21,129 bases of DNA from positions 76,684 to 97,812 of the forward strand of contig PMCA01000034.1 in the NCBI GenBank assembly GCA_003153935.1, in the 5' to 3' direction. The notes below the pieces were generated by a model that was not told where the DNA came from, did no database searches, and saw nothing but the letters and a program-made list of their open reading frames with translations. Position 1 is the first letter of the stretch, and each line of letters starts with the position of its first letter. The DNA comes from Elusimicrobiota bacterium (lineage in GTDB: Bacteria; CAYTYR01; UBA6262). Made by a program: the position numbers and the translations under genes. This document shows positions 7,667 to 15,369 of the stretch, one piece after another.

Positions 7667-8716
7667 ATGGCGAAAAATGCGAAATTACGCGTAGGTATAG
7701 CCGGTTACGGGGTGGTAGGAAAGCGCCGGCACCAGTTCATTGAACAACACCCGCGGTTAAGAACGGTAGCTATTTGTGACCAGCATTTTACCAGTCAGGA
7801 CAAAACATTGGATGGTATGCGCAGTTTTACCAATTACCGCCAGCTGCTGAAAGAGCCGCTCGATGTTTTGTTCGTGTCTTTGCCGAATTACCTGGCGGCG
7901 GAAGTTACCATTGCCGGGCTGGAAAGGGGTTTGCATGTCTTTTGTGAGAAACCGCCCGGTTGCGATGTCCAGGATATTCGCCGGGTGATCAAAGCGGAAA
8001 AGAAACATCCCGGCCTGGTGCTGAAATACGGCTTTAACCACCGCTATCATGATTCCGTAAGGGAGGCCCTGCGTATCATAAGGTCCGGAGAGTTGGGCGA
8101 GATAATCAATATGCGCGGGATCTACGGCAAAAGCAAGATAATACCTTTTTCCGGAGGCTGGCGTTCCGAACGCAAATACGCCGGGGGAGGTATTTTGCTG
8201 GATCAAGGCATACACATGGTAGATCTCATGAGACTTTTCTGCGGTGAATTCCCGGAGGTGAAAAGCTATGTTTCCAATGACTATTGGCAACATGACGTTG
8301 AGGATAATGTTTACGCCCTGCTGAAGGATACCAGGGGCCGGGTGGCAATGTTGCATTCCAGCGCCACCCAATGGGAGCATCGCTTTTCCCTGGAGATCGC
8401 TTTTACCGGGGGATATATAGAATTGCGGGGGATACTTTCGGGTTCCAAAAGCTATGGTGAAGAGAAACTGATAGTGGCCAAGCGCGATAATGATAACGCC
8501 ACGTCCGCCGGGGAAGAAGTCACCGTGTACCAGGAGGATAATTCCTGGCGCGATGAAATATTCGAATTTGCCGAAGCGGCGATAAACGGCCGGCCTGTAC
8601 AATCGGGTACCAGCGCTGATGCCCTGGCCACCATGGAGCTGGTATACAGGATTTACGCAGCTGACACTGAGTGGCGGGATAAATTTAACATTAAAGATCC
8701 TAAAAACAAAAAATAA
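7667..8716 (+). CDS. Gfo/Idh/MocA-family NAD(P)-dependent oxidoreductase
   Basis: A 349-residue oxidoreductase expected to oxidise or reduce a sugar or cyclitol hydroxyl with NAD(P). Seen: the N-terminal Rossmann motif GYGVVG (13-18), the EKPP signature (94-97), whose Lys is catalytic in the family, and GGGILLDQGIHMVD (173-186) carrying the conserved Asp179, His183 and Asp186. The C-terminal alpha/beta domain follows, including a region rich in strands at 210-260. The ATG at 7667 is preferred on ribosome-site grounds; starting at 7649 would add six residues. Relatives in polysaccharide clusters include WbpB- and WlbA-type 3-dehydrogenases of UDP-GlcNAcA, but no acetyltransferase or UDP-GlcNAc dehydrogenase partner is in the window. 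Its position between the zinc-ribbon methyltransferase and the SIS isomerase suggests a place in the ulosonic-acid pathway. The substrate is unknown. Confidence 0.92.
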   Translation: MAKNAKLRVGIAGYGVVGKRRHQFIEQHPRLRTVAICDQHFTSQDKTLDGMRSFTNYRQLLKEPLDVLFVSLPNYLAAEVTIAGLERGLHVFCEKPPGCDVQDIRRVIKAEKKHPGLVLKYGFNHRYHDSVREALRIIRSGELGEIINMRGIYGKSKIIPFSGGWRSERKYAGGGILLDQGIHMVDLMRLFCGEFPEVKSYVSNDYWQHDVEDNVYALLKDTRGRVAMLHSSATQWEHRFSLEIAFTGGYIELRGILSGSKSYGEEKLIVAKRDNDNATSAGEEVTVYQEDNSWRDEIFEFAEAAINGRPVQSGTSADALATMELVYRIYAADTEWRDKFNIKDPKNKK

Positions 8717-8730
8717 AGGAGACAAGGCGA

Positions 8731-9378
8731 ATGCCCAAGATGGTCAAGAAACAATATCACAATAAACTGGACGAGATATATAAGCAAAGCGGGGATGTGG
8801 TTTCCTACCTTAAAAGTTACGGGAACTATTTGTCGGAATTACTGGCGGCATTGGACCATGATGAGGTAAGGCGGGTAGCGGACTGCTTCCTTAAGGCGAG
8901 AGCGCTGGCGGCAACCATATATTTTGTGGGTAACGGCGGGAGCGCGGCGACGGCTTCGCATTTTGCTCAGGACCTTACAGAAGTCGGCAGGAAAGCCGGG
9001 CTGAACGGTTTCAGGACCCTGAGCTTAACTGATAGCGTGCCTTATATCACGGCTTTGGCCAATGATTACGGCTACGAATCTGTTTTTACCTGGCAGCTGG
9101 CGGAGCTATTTAAGAAAAATGATGTCCTGGTGGCGATATCCGCCAGCGGGAACAGCCCCAATGTGGTTAACGCGGTACAATACGCAAAAAAATCAGGTGG
9201 CGTAACCATAGGATTGGTAGGGTTCGACGGCGGGAAATTGAAAACCATGTGTGACCATGTCATAAATGTAAAAACCAGGCCTGGTGAGTACGGCCCAGTA
9301 GAGGACGTTCATATGGTCCTGGACCATATGATCACTACTTATCTATTAATGAAATTGAGGCGGTCTCAGGATGAATAA
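8731..9378 (+). CDS. SIS-domain sugar phosphate isomerase, GmhA-like
   Basis: A 215-residue single SIS domain protein without CBS domains, thus closer to GmhA (sedoheptulose-7-phosphate isomerase) than to KpsF/KdsD arabinose-5-phosphate isomerase. Seen: VGNGGSAATASHF (GNGGSA at 67-72, His77), the turn ALANDYGYE (108-116), the phosphate-binding SASGNSPN (137-144) and C-terminal YGPVEDVHMVLDH with His194. In E. coli GmhA, from memory, the active-site zinc is held by a His and a Glu four residues later; here the second position is Asp81 (HFAQD). A good AAGGAG sits 9 bases before ATG 8731. The gene's last 8 bases overlap the next gene. It probably supplies an aldose phosphate (heptose or other) for the pathway; a DiaA-like non-enzymatic SIS protein is less likely here. 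Confidence 0.86.
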   Translation: MPKMVKKQYHNKLDEIYKQSGDVVSYLKSYGNYLSELLAALDHDEVRRVADCFLKARALAATIYFVGNGGSAATASHFAQDLTEVGRKAGLNGFRTLSLTDSVPYITALANDYGYESVFTWQLAELFKKNDVLVAISASGNSPNVVNAVQYAKKSGGVTIGLVGFDGGKLKTMCDHVINVKTRPGEYGPVEDVHMVLDHMITTYLLMKLRRSQDE

Positions 9379-10276
9379 AGGCATAAAGATACTCATAGGT
9401 CCGTCCACGTTTGCCGCAGTGGACAGGGAGCCGATGGATAAATTGGTTAGGAACGGCTTTGAGGTCATTCCTAATCCGTTCGGGAGGAAGCTTACACGGG
9501 AAGAACTGCTTAAGTTGTTACCGGGTGTCCAGGGTTTAATCGCAGGTTTGGAAACTTTAGACCGTCAGGTACTGCAGAATTCTGAGCTGAAGGTTATTTC
9601 ACGCTGCGGCGCCGGCATAAGCAACGTAGACCTTAATGCCGCCCAAGAACTGGGCATAAAAGTGTTTTCTACTCCCGACGCTCCGACGGAAGCGGTGGCG
9701 GAACTGGTCATAGGGGCTATGATCAGTTTATTAAGACATATTCCGCAGATGAATTTGGACCTGCATGGCGGCCAATGGGCAAAGAAAATAGGTCTCCAGT
9801 TGGAAGGCAAAACCGTAGCCATAATCGGTTTTGGCCGCATCGGCCGTCGGGTGGCAGAGTTATTACAGCCGTTTAGAACAAAAATAATTGTCATCGATCC
9901 TATAGTTAATAAAGAGGCCGGGTTAGAAATCCGGTCCCTGAAAGAGGCTTTGCCGCTGGCAGACATCATAACCATTCACGCCAGCGGCGAAGATGCGATC
10001 CTGGGGCCTAGGGAATTCGCCTTGATGAAGAAAGGAGCTTTATTACTGAACTGCGCCCGGGGTAACTTGGTAGACGAAAAACAATTGTTGGCAGCGTTGG
10101 AAAGCGGTACCGTACAAGAAGCCTGGTTAGACTGTTTTGTGGATGAGCCTTATAGCGGTCCCCTGACCAAATATCCCCAAGTTATCATCACTCCTCATGT
10201 CGGCTCATATACCGTGGAGTGCCGCCGGCAAATGGAAATGGAAGCAGTGGATAATCTTATAAAGGCCTTTAAATGA
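9371..10276 (+). CDS. D-2-hydroxyacid dehydrogenase (PGDH/SerA-like)
   Basis: NAD-dependent enzyme of the D-isomer 2-hydroxyacid dehydrogenase family, interconverting a 2-hydroxy acid and a 2-keto acid. The 301 residues comprise the catalytic and nucleotide-binding domains only; there is no C-terminal ACT or ASB regulatory domain as in many serine-pathway SerA proteins. Seen: SRCGAGISNVD (77-87), GFGRIG (153-158) followed by the acidic NAD-binding Asp176, and the catalytic residues Arg230 (NCARG), Glu259 (VDEP) and His276 (TPHVGS). It overlaps the SIS gene by 8 bases and the phosphatase gene by an ATGA. Located in a sugar cluster, it may act on an acid intermediate of the glycan pathway rather than make serine. 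A housekeeping 3-phosphoglycerate dehydrogenase role is possible but does not fit the context. The substrate is unknown. Confidence 0.9.
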   Translation: MNKGIKILIGPSTFAAVDREPMDKLVRNGFEVIPNPFGRKLTREELLKLLPGVQGLIAGLETLDRQVLQNSELKVISRCGAGISNVDLNAAQELGIKVFSTPDAPTEAVAELVIGAMISLLRHIPQMNLDLHGGQWAKKIGLQLEGKTVAIIGFGRIGRRVAELLQPFRTKIIVIDPIVNKEAGLEIRSLKEALPLADIITIHASGEDAILGPREFALMKKGALLLNCARGNLVDEKQLLAALESGTVQEAWLDCFVDEPYSGPLTKYPQVIITPHVGSYTVECRRQMEMEAVDNLIKAFK

Positions 10277-11037
10277 TTAACGGAAAGGTTATTATGATTG
10301 ATCTGGAAAAGTTGTTGGCAATCGCCGAACAGGCGGCTCGCCGTGCAGGAACACTTTTAGCCAAGCATATGGTCAGCGGCCGGGAATTAAGATCAAGCCA
10401 TGGGCACGATATCAAGATAGCGGCTGATGTCCAGTCAGAAACCTGCCTGATAAATTATCTGAAGACTAAAACCGATTACCCCATCCTGACCGAGGAAACA
10501 GGCATGATCGGCAGAGAAGTCCAGGACGGTTGTATGTGGGTAGTTGATCCCCTGGACGGGAGCATGAATTTTCTGCGCGGTATACCCCTAAACTGTATTG
10601 CCCTGGGACTTTGGAGGAAGAATAAACCTGTACTCGGGGTGATTTATGATTTCCATAGAAATGAGCTTTTTGCCGGGATAGCTGATAAAGCGGCCTGGTT
10701 GAACGGAGAACAAATAAAAGTGAGCCGCACCGCCAAGAAAAAGGACGCGATCATTTGTACCGGTTTCCCCGTTAATACTGATTATTCTGCCGCCGGTATC
10801 GCGGCCTTGATAAAGCAAATACAAGAGTATAAGAAGGTACGGCTATTTGGTTCCGCTGCCTTATCGCTGGCCTACGTGGCGTCGGGCCGGGTGGATGCTT
10901 ATTACGAAAACGATATCATGATCTGGGATGTGGCCGCTGGCTTAGCCATAGTGAGCGGAGCCGGGGGAGTAACGCGGCTACGACCCTCAGTAAAGAAGAA
11001 TGCTTTTAAGGTTTATGCCGCTAACGGACATTTTTAG
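10273..11037 (+). CDS. Inositol monophosphatase-family sugar phosphatase
   Basis: Mg-dependent phosphatase of the IMPase/SuhB/CysQ/HisN family. Seen in the 254-residue product: the metal-binding EET (74-76), the signature VVDPLDGSMNF (90-100), GSAALSLAYVASGRVDAYYE (193-212) and IWDVAAG (217-223). These are all the metal and phosphate-binding elements. Two starts are possible: ATG 10273, which overlaps the previous stop (ATGA), and ATG 10294, which has GGAAAGG just upstream and gives a 247-residue product starting where most relatives start. I list the first but they are close to equal. Next to an isomerase and an aldolase, the natural job is to remove phosphate from a sugar phosphate so that a free aldose can be condensed with pyruvate, or to act on a hydroxyacid phosphate. 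The family is certain; the substrate is inferred. Confidence 0.9.
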   Translation: MINGKVIMIDLEKLLAIAEQAARRAGTLLAKHMVSGRELRSSHGHDIKIAADVQSETCLINYLKTKTDYPILTEETGMIGREVQDGCMWVVDPLDGSMNFLRGIPLNCIALGLWRKNKPVLGVIYDFHRNELFAGIADKAAWLNGEQIKVSRTAKKKDAIICTGFPVNTDYSAAGIAALIKQIQEYKKVRLFGSAALSLAYVASGRVDAYYENDIMIWDVAAGLAIVSGAGGVTRLRPSVKKNAFKVYAANGHF

Positions 11038-11061
11038 CACCATGATGAGATAATTATAATT

Positions 11062-12876
11062 ATGCCAAGTGAATTCATAATCGGTTCAGAAAAGCAGATA
11101 CTAAACCAGGTCCGGAAGCTGCCAGCTAATGCCGCCTGGCAATGGTGCTATTTTGGCATTAACATGGGACGTAAGGAAAGATTAAGAGAGAAGTTGACCA
11201 GTGCCCGAAGATACCATTATGCGCCCGAGCTTTATGAGCTTTCCCGGAGTTTGAAGCAGCCGTTTCTGGATTGGATGACCAGGGTTAATTCCCAGCATCA
11301 AAATGATCTTAAATGGTGGGCGATGAGATTCGCTTCTAAATCGCCGTTCCAAACGAACTTCTTTCTGCTGGTTTGTTATTTCAACTTAGTAGATTCCTGG
11401 CTGGCTGGTCAAGCACCCCCGGAGCGGCAATTATTGATGATCGTTGTGGAAGATCCATACCTGCATCGGCTCCTGGCGGAACGGTCGTCCAAATATGATA
11501 GCCGCAGGGTGCAGGTTAAGGCCTCTGTTTGCCGTATACTGCGGGCCGGGGTTTACTATTGGGCGAAATCTTTGTTAGTACCGTTCACTTTTTTATCAAG
11601 GCAATTAAGGGCGACGCTAAAAAACCAGTATGTTAAAATAAAATTCAGAGACCGGTTGCACCTGTTGCGCAAGCTCCATAAAGAAGTGATAATTAATACT
11701 TTTATCGAAGAAAGAAGTTTCCGGGAGAACGGCTTTCATGATTATTATATGGGACAGTTGGCTGAATATTATGAGGGTAACGGGAAAAAAGTCGCCATAT
11801 CGTCACAGACTAATCTGGCCGTCGCTTTAAAGAAAAAAGCCTTAATATCCGGCATTAACTTCTGTCTTACGGATCTGTATTTAAAAACCGCCGATTGGCT
11901 AAGAGTGCTGTTTAAGCGTCCTTCCGTTCAAGTGACAAAAGATGCGCGGATTTTTAAGGGCGTTGATTATACGCTTTTGTTTGTCCGTGAATTTAACCGG
12001 GAGAAATCTTCGCTCTCATTTTCTTTTAATCTTTGCGAATATTACGCTTATAGAAACTATTTTGCCGATAATAAGCAAATTAAGCTGTTTGTTTATCTAT
12101 TCGAGAACCAGCCTTGGGAAAAAATGACCATAATGGCGCTGAGAGCAGCCAATCCGCATTGCAAATGCGCTGGTTACCAACATAGTACCGTTCCTATCAT
12201 GTTGATGAACTATTTTCTGGGGGCAGGAGAATATCAATATATTCCTCTGCCTGACTACATAATCACCAACGGTAACTATAATGAGAAGATTATGGCGGCG
12301 GCCGGATATAAGAGTACCAAAATATTAAATGGGGGTTCGCTGCGATACGCGAAAAAGACCGATGAAAAGAATCACATAAGGAAAAGAAAATCGGGCGAAA
12401 CTCTCAAGGTGTTGGTGCTATTAACTTTTTCATTGCCTTATAGTTTGGAAATAATTTATGGTGTCAAGAACATGTTTTATCCGGAGAGCAATTGCCGGTA
12501 TTATGTCAGGCCTCACCCGAACTTATTTAACGGCAAAATAGAGAAAGCGATACAGGAAATCGATAATATGGAGATTATTCAATCGGGATCAATGGATGAA
12601 GTCTTAGCGGAAATGGACATCGTTGTTTATTCTACTACTACAGCCGCCCTGGAAGCCCTTTATAAGGGATTGTCTGTTTACAAAGTAGCCACCGAATTAA
12701 TTGACCTGGACCTGTTAGACGACTTAAATATTAAAAAGCATTATAATTCTGATAAGTACTTACCGGAGTCAAGAATGCCCTATTTTTGTTATGACAGCCA
12801 GGTCGAGCTATCTTTTAATTATATAATCGGCGAACCGGTAAGAAAAGATACCTGGTTAGCGCTTTTGCAGAACTAA
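11062..12876 (+). CDS. Large putative GT-B-like surface carbohydrate transferase (unassigned)
   Basis: A 604-residue soluble protein that I cannot assign firmly. There are two parts. Residues 1-300 are rich in basic and aromatic residues and have no known motif. Residues 300-604 resemble a GT-B transferase: LFVYLFENQPWEK (342-354), GYQHSTVP (371-378), LPDYIITNGNYNEKI, NGGSLRY (423-429), RPHPNL with HP at 485-486, and VVYSTTTAALEAL (521-533). The HP motif plus Ser/Thr cluster parallels the protein at 1470 and, more loosely, bacterial sialyl- and Kdo-transferases and CDP-glycerol-type transferases. From memory it also recalls a surface-carbohydrate family of Leptospira O-antigen loci. The Shine-Dalgarno site is weak. 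It directly follows the enzyme block that would make a CMP-ulosonic acid, so it is my first candidate for the enzyme that uses it. Confidence 0.58.
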   Translation: MPSEFIIGSEKQILNQVRKLPANAAWQWCYFGINMGRKERLREKLTSARRYHYAPELYELSRSLKQPFLDWMTRVNSQHQNDLKWWAMRFASKSPFQTNFFLLVCYFNLVDSWLAGQAPPERQLLMIVVEDPYLHRLLAERSSKYDSRRVQVKASVCRILRAGVYYWAKSLLVPFTFLSRQLRATLKNQYVKIKFRDRLHLLRKLHKEVIINTFIEERSFRENGFHDYYMGQLAEYYEGNGKKVAISSQTNLAVALKKKALISGINFCLTDLYLKTADWLRVLFKRPSVQVTKDARIFKGVDYTLLFVREFNREKSSLSFSFNLCEYYAYRNYFADNKQIKLFVYLFENQPWEKMTIMALRAANPHCKCAGYQHSTVPIMLMNYFLGAGEYQYIPLPDYIITNGNYNEKIMAAAGYKSTKILNGGSLRYAKKTDEKNHIRKRKSGETLKVLVLLTFSLPYSLEIIYGVKNMFYPESNCRYYVRPHPNLFNGKIEKAIQEIDNMEIIQSGSMDEVLAEMDIVVYSTTTAALEALYKGLSVYKVATELIDLDLLDDLNIKKHYNSDKYLPESRMPYFCYDSQVELSFNYIIGEPVRKDTWLALLQN

Positions 12877-12899
12877 GCAGGATCCTGAGGAAACAAAAT

Positions 12900-14243
12900 A
12901 TGCTGCTAAAAATAGTAAGAAAAATGATAAATATAGCAAAATCCCTGAAACTATTAGGCGCCCCGTTCCTGATCGGATTTGTCCAGGGGCATGCATATTT
13001 AAGTGAAGAACAAGCAGGGGTTGTGAAGCGGATAGCGGAAACAGGGGATAACCGGGACCCTGAAGATATTGTATCCCAATATGAAGCAGCTATAACCTCT
13101 GTAATCGGAAAGGGATATGGTTTAAGTTTTGCGTCCGGCCGGATGGCTTTTTTTTCTTTACTGAAAGTCCTCAAGATTGGTCCCGGAGACGAGGTTATAC
13201 TGCAAGGTTTTACCTGTTCGGTTATGCCCAACGCCATACTAAGAAGCGGGGCCAAACCGGTATATTGCGATATAGATAAGGATACCTTTGGTCCAGCGGC
13301 GGCTGATATTGAAAGCAAAATAACATCGCGTACCAGGCTTATAGTCGCTCAGCACTCCTTTGGCATTCCCTGCGCCATAGAGCACATAATAGACATAGCC
13401 AAAAAACACGGCATTTTTGTATTAGAAGATTGTGCTATAACTTTCGATTCGGCGGTAAAAGGGATAAAAGTGGGTAATTTTGGCGATGCCGCAATTTTTT
13501 CAACCGATCATACTAAACCACTTAACACCCTGATCGGAGGATTGCTTTATACCACCAATCAGGCTCTTTATGAAAAAGTTAGATTTTATTCCGCCGCTTT
13601 ACCACAGTTGGACAAACCGCATCAAAAACGACTGTATCAACAGTTCCTATTTGAACGTAAATATTATCAACCGATAAAATTCAAACAGGCTAATTTTTTA
13701 AATTATTTAAACTTAATAAAAAAGCTGGGTTATGCGTATAAACCTAATTTTGTTTTTTTGGGGGATGATTATGGACGTGAGTCATCTCGGAGTTATCCCT
13801 ATCCAGCCAAAATGTCTCCCATGTTTGCGCAATTAGGGATCTTTGAACTGGCCAGATGGGATAAAGAAAGAGCCAGGAGGAAAGCGCTGCTATCAGAATA
13901 TCTCAGGCTGGCAGATAATACCAAAATTAAAGAATATTTGCCTAAAGCATATTTTGATCAAAGTTTAGATATAGTTCCCTTGCGCTTTGCCATGTCTTTG
14001 CCGGAAGCAGATACAATGCTGGAAAAAATGAAAAAAGAACACATCGAAGTTGCGGGGCGCTGGTTTCTTGATCCTATTATTTGCTGTCCCGCCGGCGTGG
14101 AAAATTTGGGTTATAACAAAGGTGTCTGCGCAATCGCCGAGGCTACGGGCCGGCATATGGTGAACTGGCCCTGTGTATTACCGGCAGGATGGGATGAACG
14201 TATCCTGAAGATATATAAGAAAATCTTGGAGACATACATATAG
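12900..14243 (+). CDS. Divergent DegT/DnrJ/EryC1/StrS-family PLP enzyme
   Basis: A 447-residue PLP protein of the sugar aminotransferase family, longer than the usual 370-400. The extra length is an N-terminal extension of about 30 residues, basic then hydrophobic (KLLGAPFLIGFVQG), and an insertion after residue 230 rich in aromatic and basic residues. Family features seen: SFASGRMAF (76-84), GDEVILQGFTC (96-106), VYCDID, VLEDCA with Asp177, and the PLP-lysine segment DHTKPLNT (Lys206). Unusual points: the His or Gln normally three residues after that Asp (EDAAHA, EDSAQA) is Ile180, and the glycine-rich GEGG after the lysine is LIGG. TGAGGAAA lies 8 bases before ATG 12900. It may act on an unusual substrate or carry out another PLP reaction. 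The family call is good; aminotransferase activity is likely but not assured. Confidence 0.82.
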   Translation: MLLKIVRKMINIAKSLKLLGAPFLIGFVQGHAYLSEEQAGVVKRIAETGDNRDPEDIVSQYEAAITSVIGKGYGLSFASGRMAFFSLLKVLKIGPGDEVILQGFTCSVMPNAILRSGAKPVYCDIDKDTFGPAAADIESKITSRTRLIVAQHSFGIPCAIEHIIDIAKKHGIFVLEDCAITFDSAVKGIKVGNFGDAAIFSTDHTKPLNTLIGGLLYTTNQALYEKVRFYSAALPQLDKPHQKRLYQQFLFERKYYQPIKFKQANFLNYLNLIKKLGYAYKPNFVFLGDDYGRESSRSYPYPAKMSPMFAQLGIFELARWDKERARRKALLSEYLRLADNTKIKEYLPKAYFDQSLDIVPLRFAMSLPEADTMLEKMKKEHIEVAGRWFLDPIICCPAGVENLGYNKGVCAIAEATGRHMVNWPCVLPAGWDERILKIYKKILETYI

Positions 14244-14259
14244 GGAAGGGAGCTTACTC

Positions 14260-15369
14260 ATGTTACCAGTGTCCAGACCGTCTATAGGTAGTGAGGAACT
14301 GGAAGAGGTAAAAAAGGTGTTTGCTACGGGTTGGCTTGGTTTGGGGTCGACTGTTTTTGAATTTGAGAACGCCATTAAGGAATATTTAGGGGCCAAAAAT
14401 GTAATAGCCGTAAATAGCGGTACCACCGCACTCCACGTCGCCCTGGATGCCTTTGGTATCACTGCCGGGGATGAGGTTATTGTGCCATCCCTTACATTTT
14501 GTGCGTCAGTGCAGGCTATTACCGCTCTGAAAGCTGTACCGGTGTTTTGCGAGGCGGAACCTGGCACCTTGAATATTGACCTGACGGACGTAAAGAAAAA
14601 AATATCGGCAAAAACAAAGGCGATTATGCCGGTCCACTATTGCGGAAATCCCTGTGACATGGACAGCCTTCTCGCTATCGGTAAAAAACATAATATCTTG
14701 ATCATTGAAGACGCAGCCCACGCTTTTGGTTCTTCTTATAAGGGGAAGAAGATAGGGGGCTTCGGGGATGTCACGTGTTTCAGTTTCGATCCCATCAAGA
14801 ACATTACTTGCGGCGAAGGCGGCGCCGTTGTACTTGCTGACGACGCTATCGCGGAAGAGATCCGTCGTAAAAGGATTCTGGGCATAGATAAGGACACCTG
14901 GCACCGGTATAGAAACGAAAGAAGCTGGTTCTATGAAGTGACTACGCAGGGTTACCGTTATCACATGAGCAATATCAGCGCCGCCATCGGGTTGGTCCAA
15001 TTAAAAAAATTGAATATGTTCTTAACCAGAAAGAAAAAGATAGTGCAGATCTATAGTGAGAGTTTTAAAAATCTGAAGGGCATTAGAACCCTGACCTGGG
15101 ACCATGAAGGGACTGCTCCCTTTGCCTTCATAATCAGGGTACTGGAAGGCCGGCGGGACGAAATGATGGATTTTCTTAGCAGCCGGGGTGTGGGTTCGGG
15201 TATACATTACATTGCCAACCATATTCAGCCATTCTTTTCACCTTATGCCCAACCCCTGCCGGTAACCGAAACGCTTTGGAAGGAAATTTTGACCCTGCCG
15301 CTATATTACGACATGACTGATGCTGAGGTAGATTTGGTTGCGCGGTCGGTCAAGGATTTTTTTAGATGA
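14260..15369 (+). CDS. DegT/DnrJ/EryC1/StrS sugar aminotransferase
   Basis: Canonical 369-residue nucleotide-sugar aminotransferase using PLP and usually glutamate. Seen: PVSRPSIG start, FATGWLGLGSTVFEFE, AVNSGTTALHVAL (50-62), GDEVIVPSLTF (70-80), IIEDAAHAFG (148-157) with Asp151 binding the pyridine ring, and PLP-lysine Lys180 in FDPIKNITCGEGG. The EDAAHA form resembles perosamine- and ArnB-type enzymes rather than the EDSAQA form of the first gene in the window, so the two probably act on different keto-sugars. GAAGGGAG precedes ATG 14260, and the stop overlaps the GT2 start (ATGA at 15366). No NDP-hexose 4,6-dehydratase that would make its substrate is visible here; it may be outside the window. 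The exact sugar is unknown. Confidence 0.95.
   Translation: MLPVSRPSIGSEELEEVKKVFATGWLGLGSTVFEFENAIKEYLGAKNVIAVNSGTTALHVALDAFGITAGDEVIVPSLTFCASVQAITALKAVPVFCEAEPGTLNIDLTDVKKKISAKTKAIMPVHYCGNPCDMDSLLAIGKKHNILIIEDAAHAFGSSYKGKKIGGFGDVTCFSFDPIKNITCGEGGAVVLADDAIAEEIRRKRILGIDKDTWHRYRNERSWFYEVTTQGYRYHMSNISAAIGLVQLKKLNMFLTRKKKIVQIYSESFKNLKGIRTLTWDHEGTAPFAFIIRVLEGRRDEMMDFLSSRGVGSGIHYIANHIQPFFSPYAQPLPVTETLWKEILTLPLYYDMTDAEVDLVARSVKDFFR

Noticed and set aside
7757-8725. A 322-codon open frame on the minus strand opposite the Gfo/Idh gene
   Set aside because: It lies wholly against a well-supported gene with complete family motifs, has no recognisable domain or ribosome site, and arises from the codon bias of the opposite strand.
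8731-9378. KdsD/KpsF arabinose-5-phosphate isomerase
   Set aside because: Those enzymes are about 310-330 residues with paired CBS domains. This 215-residue protein has only the SIS domain and a GmhA-like C-terminus.
11038-11061. AT-rich near-palindrome ATAATTATAATTAT before the 604-residue gene
   Set aside because: Too short and too simple for a terminator or an operator claim; it is expected by chance in AT-rich spacers.
13148-13155. Run of eight T in the divergent DegT-family gene as a phase-variation tract
   Set aside because: T and A runs of 7-8 occur several times here (for example A8 at 1429-1436, T7 at 16451-16463 region) and are much more likely by chance than a nine-base G run.
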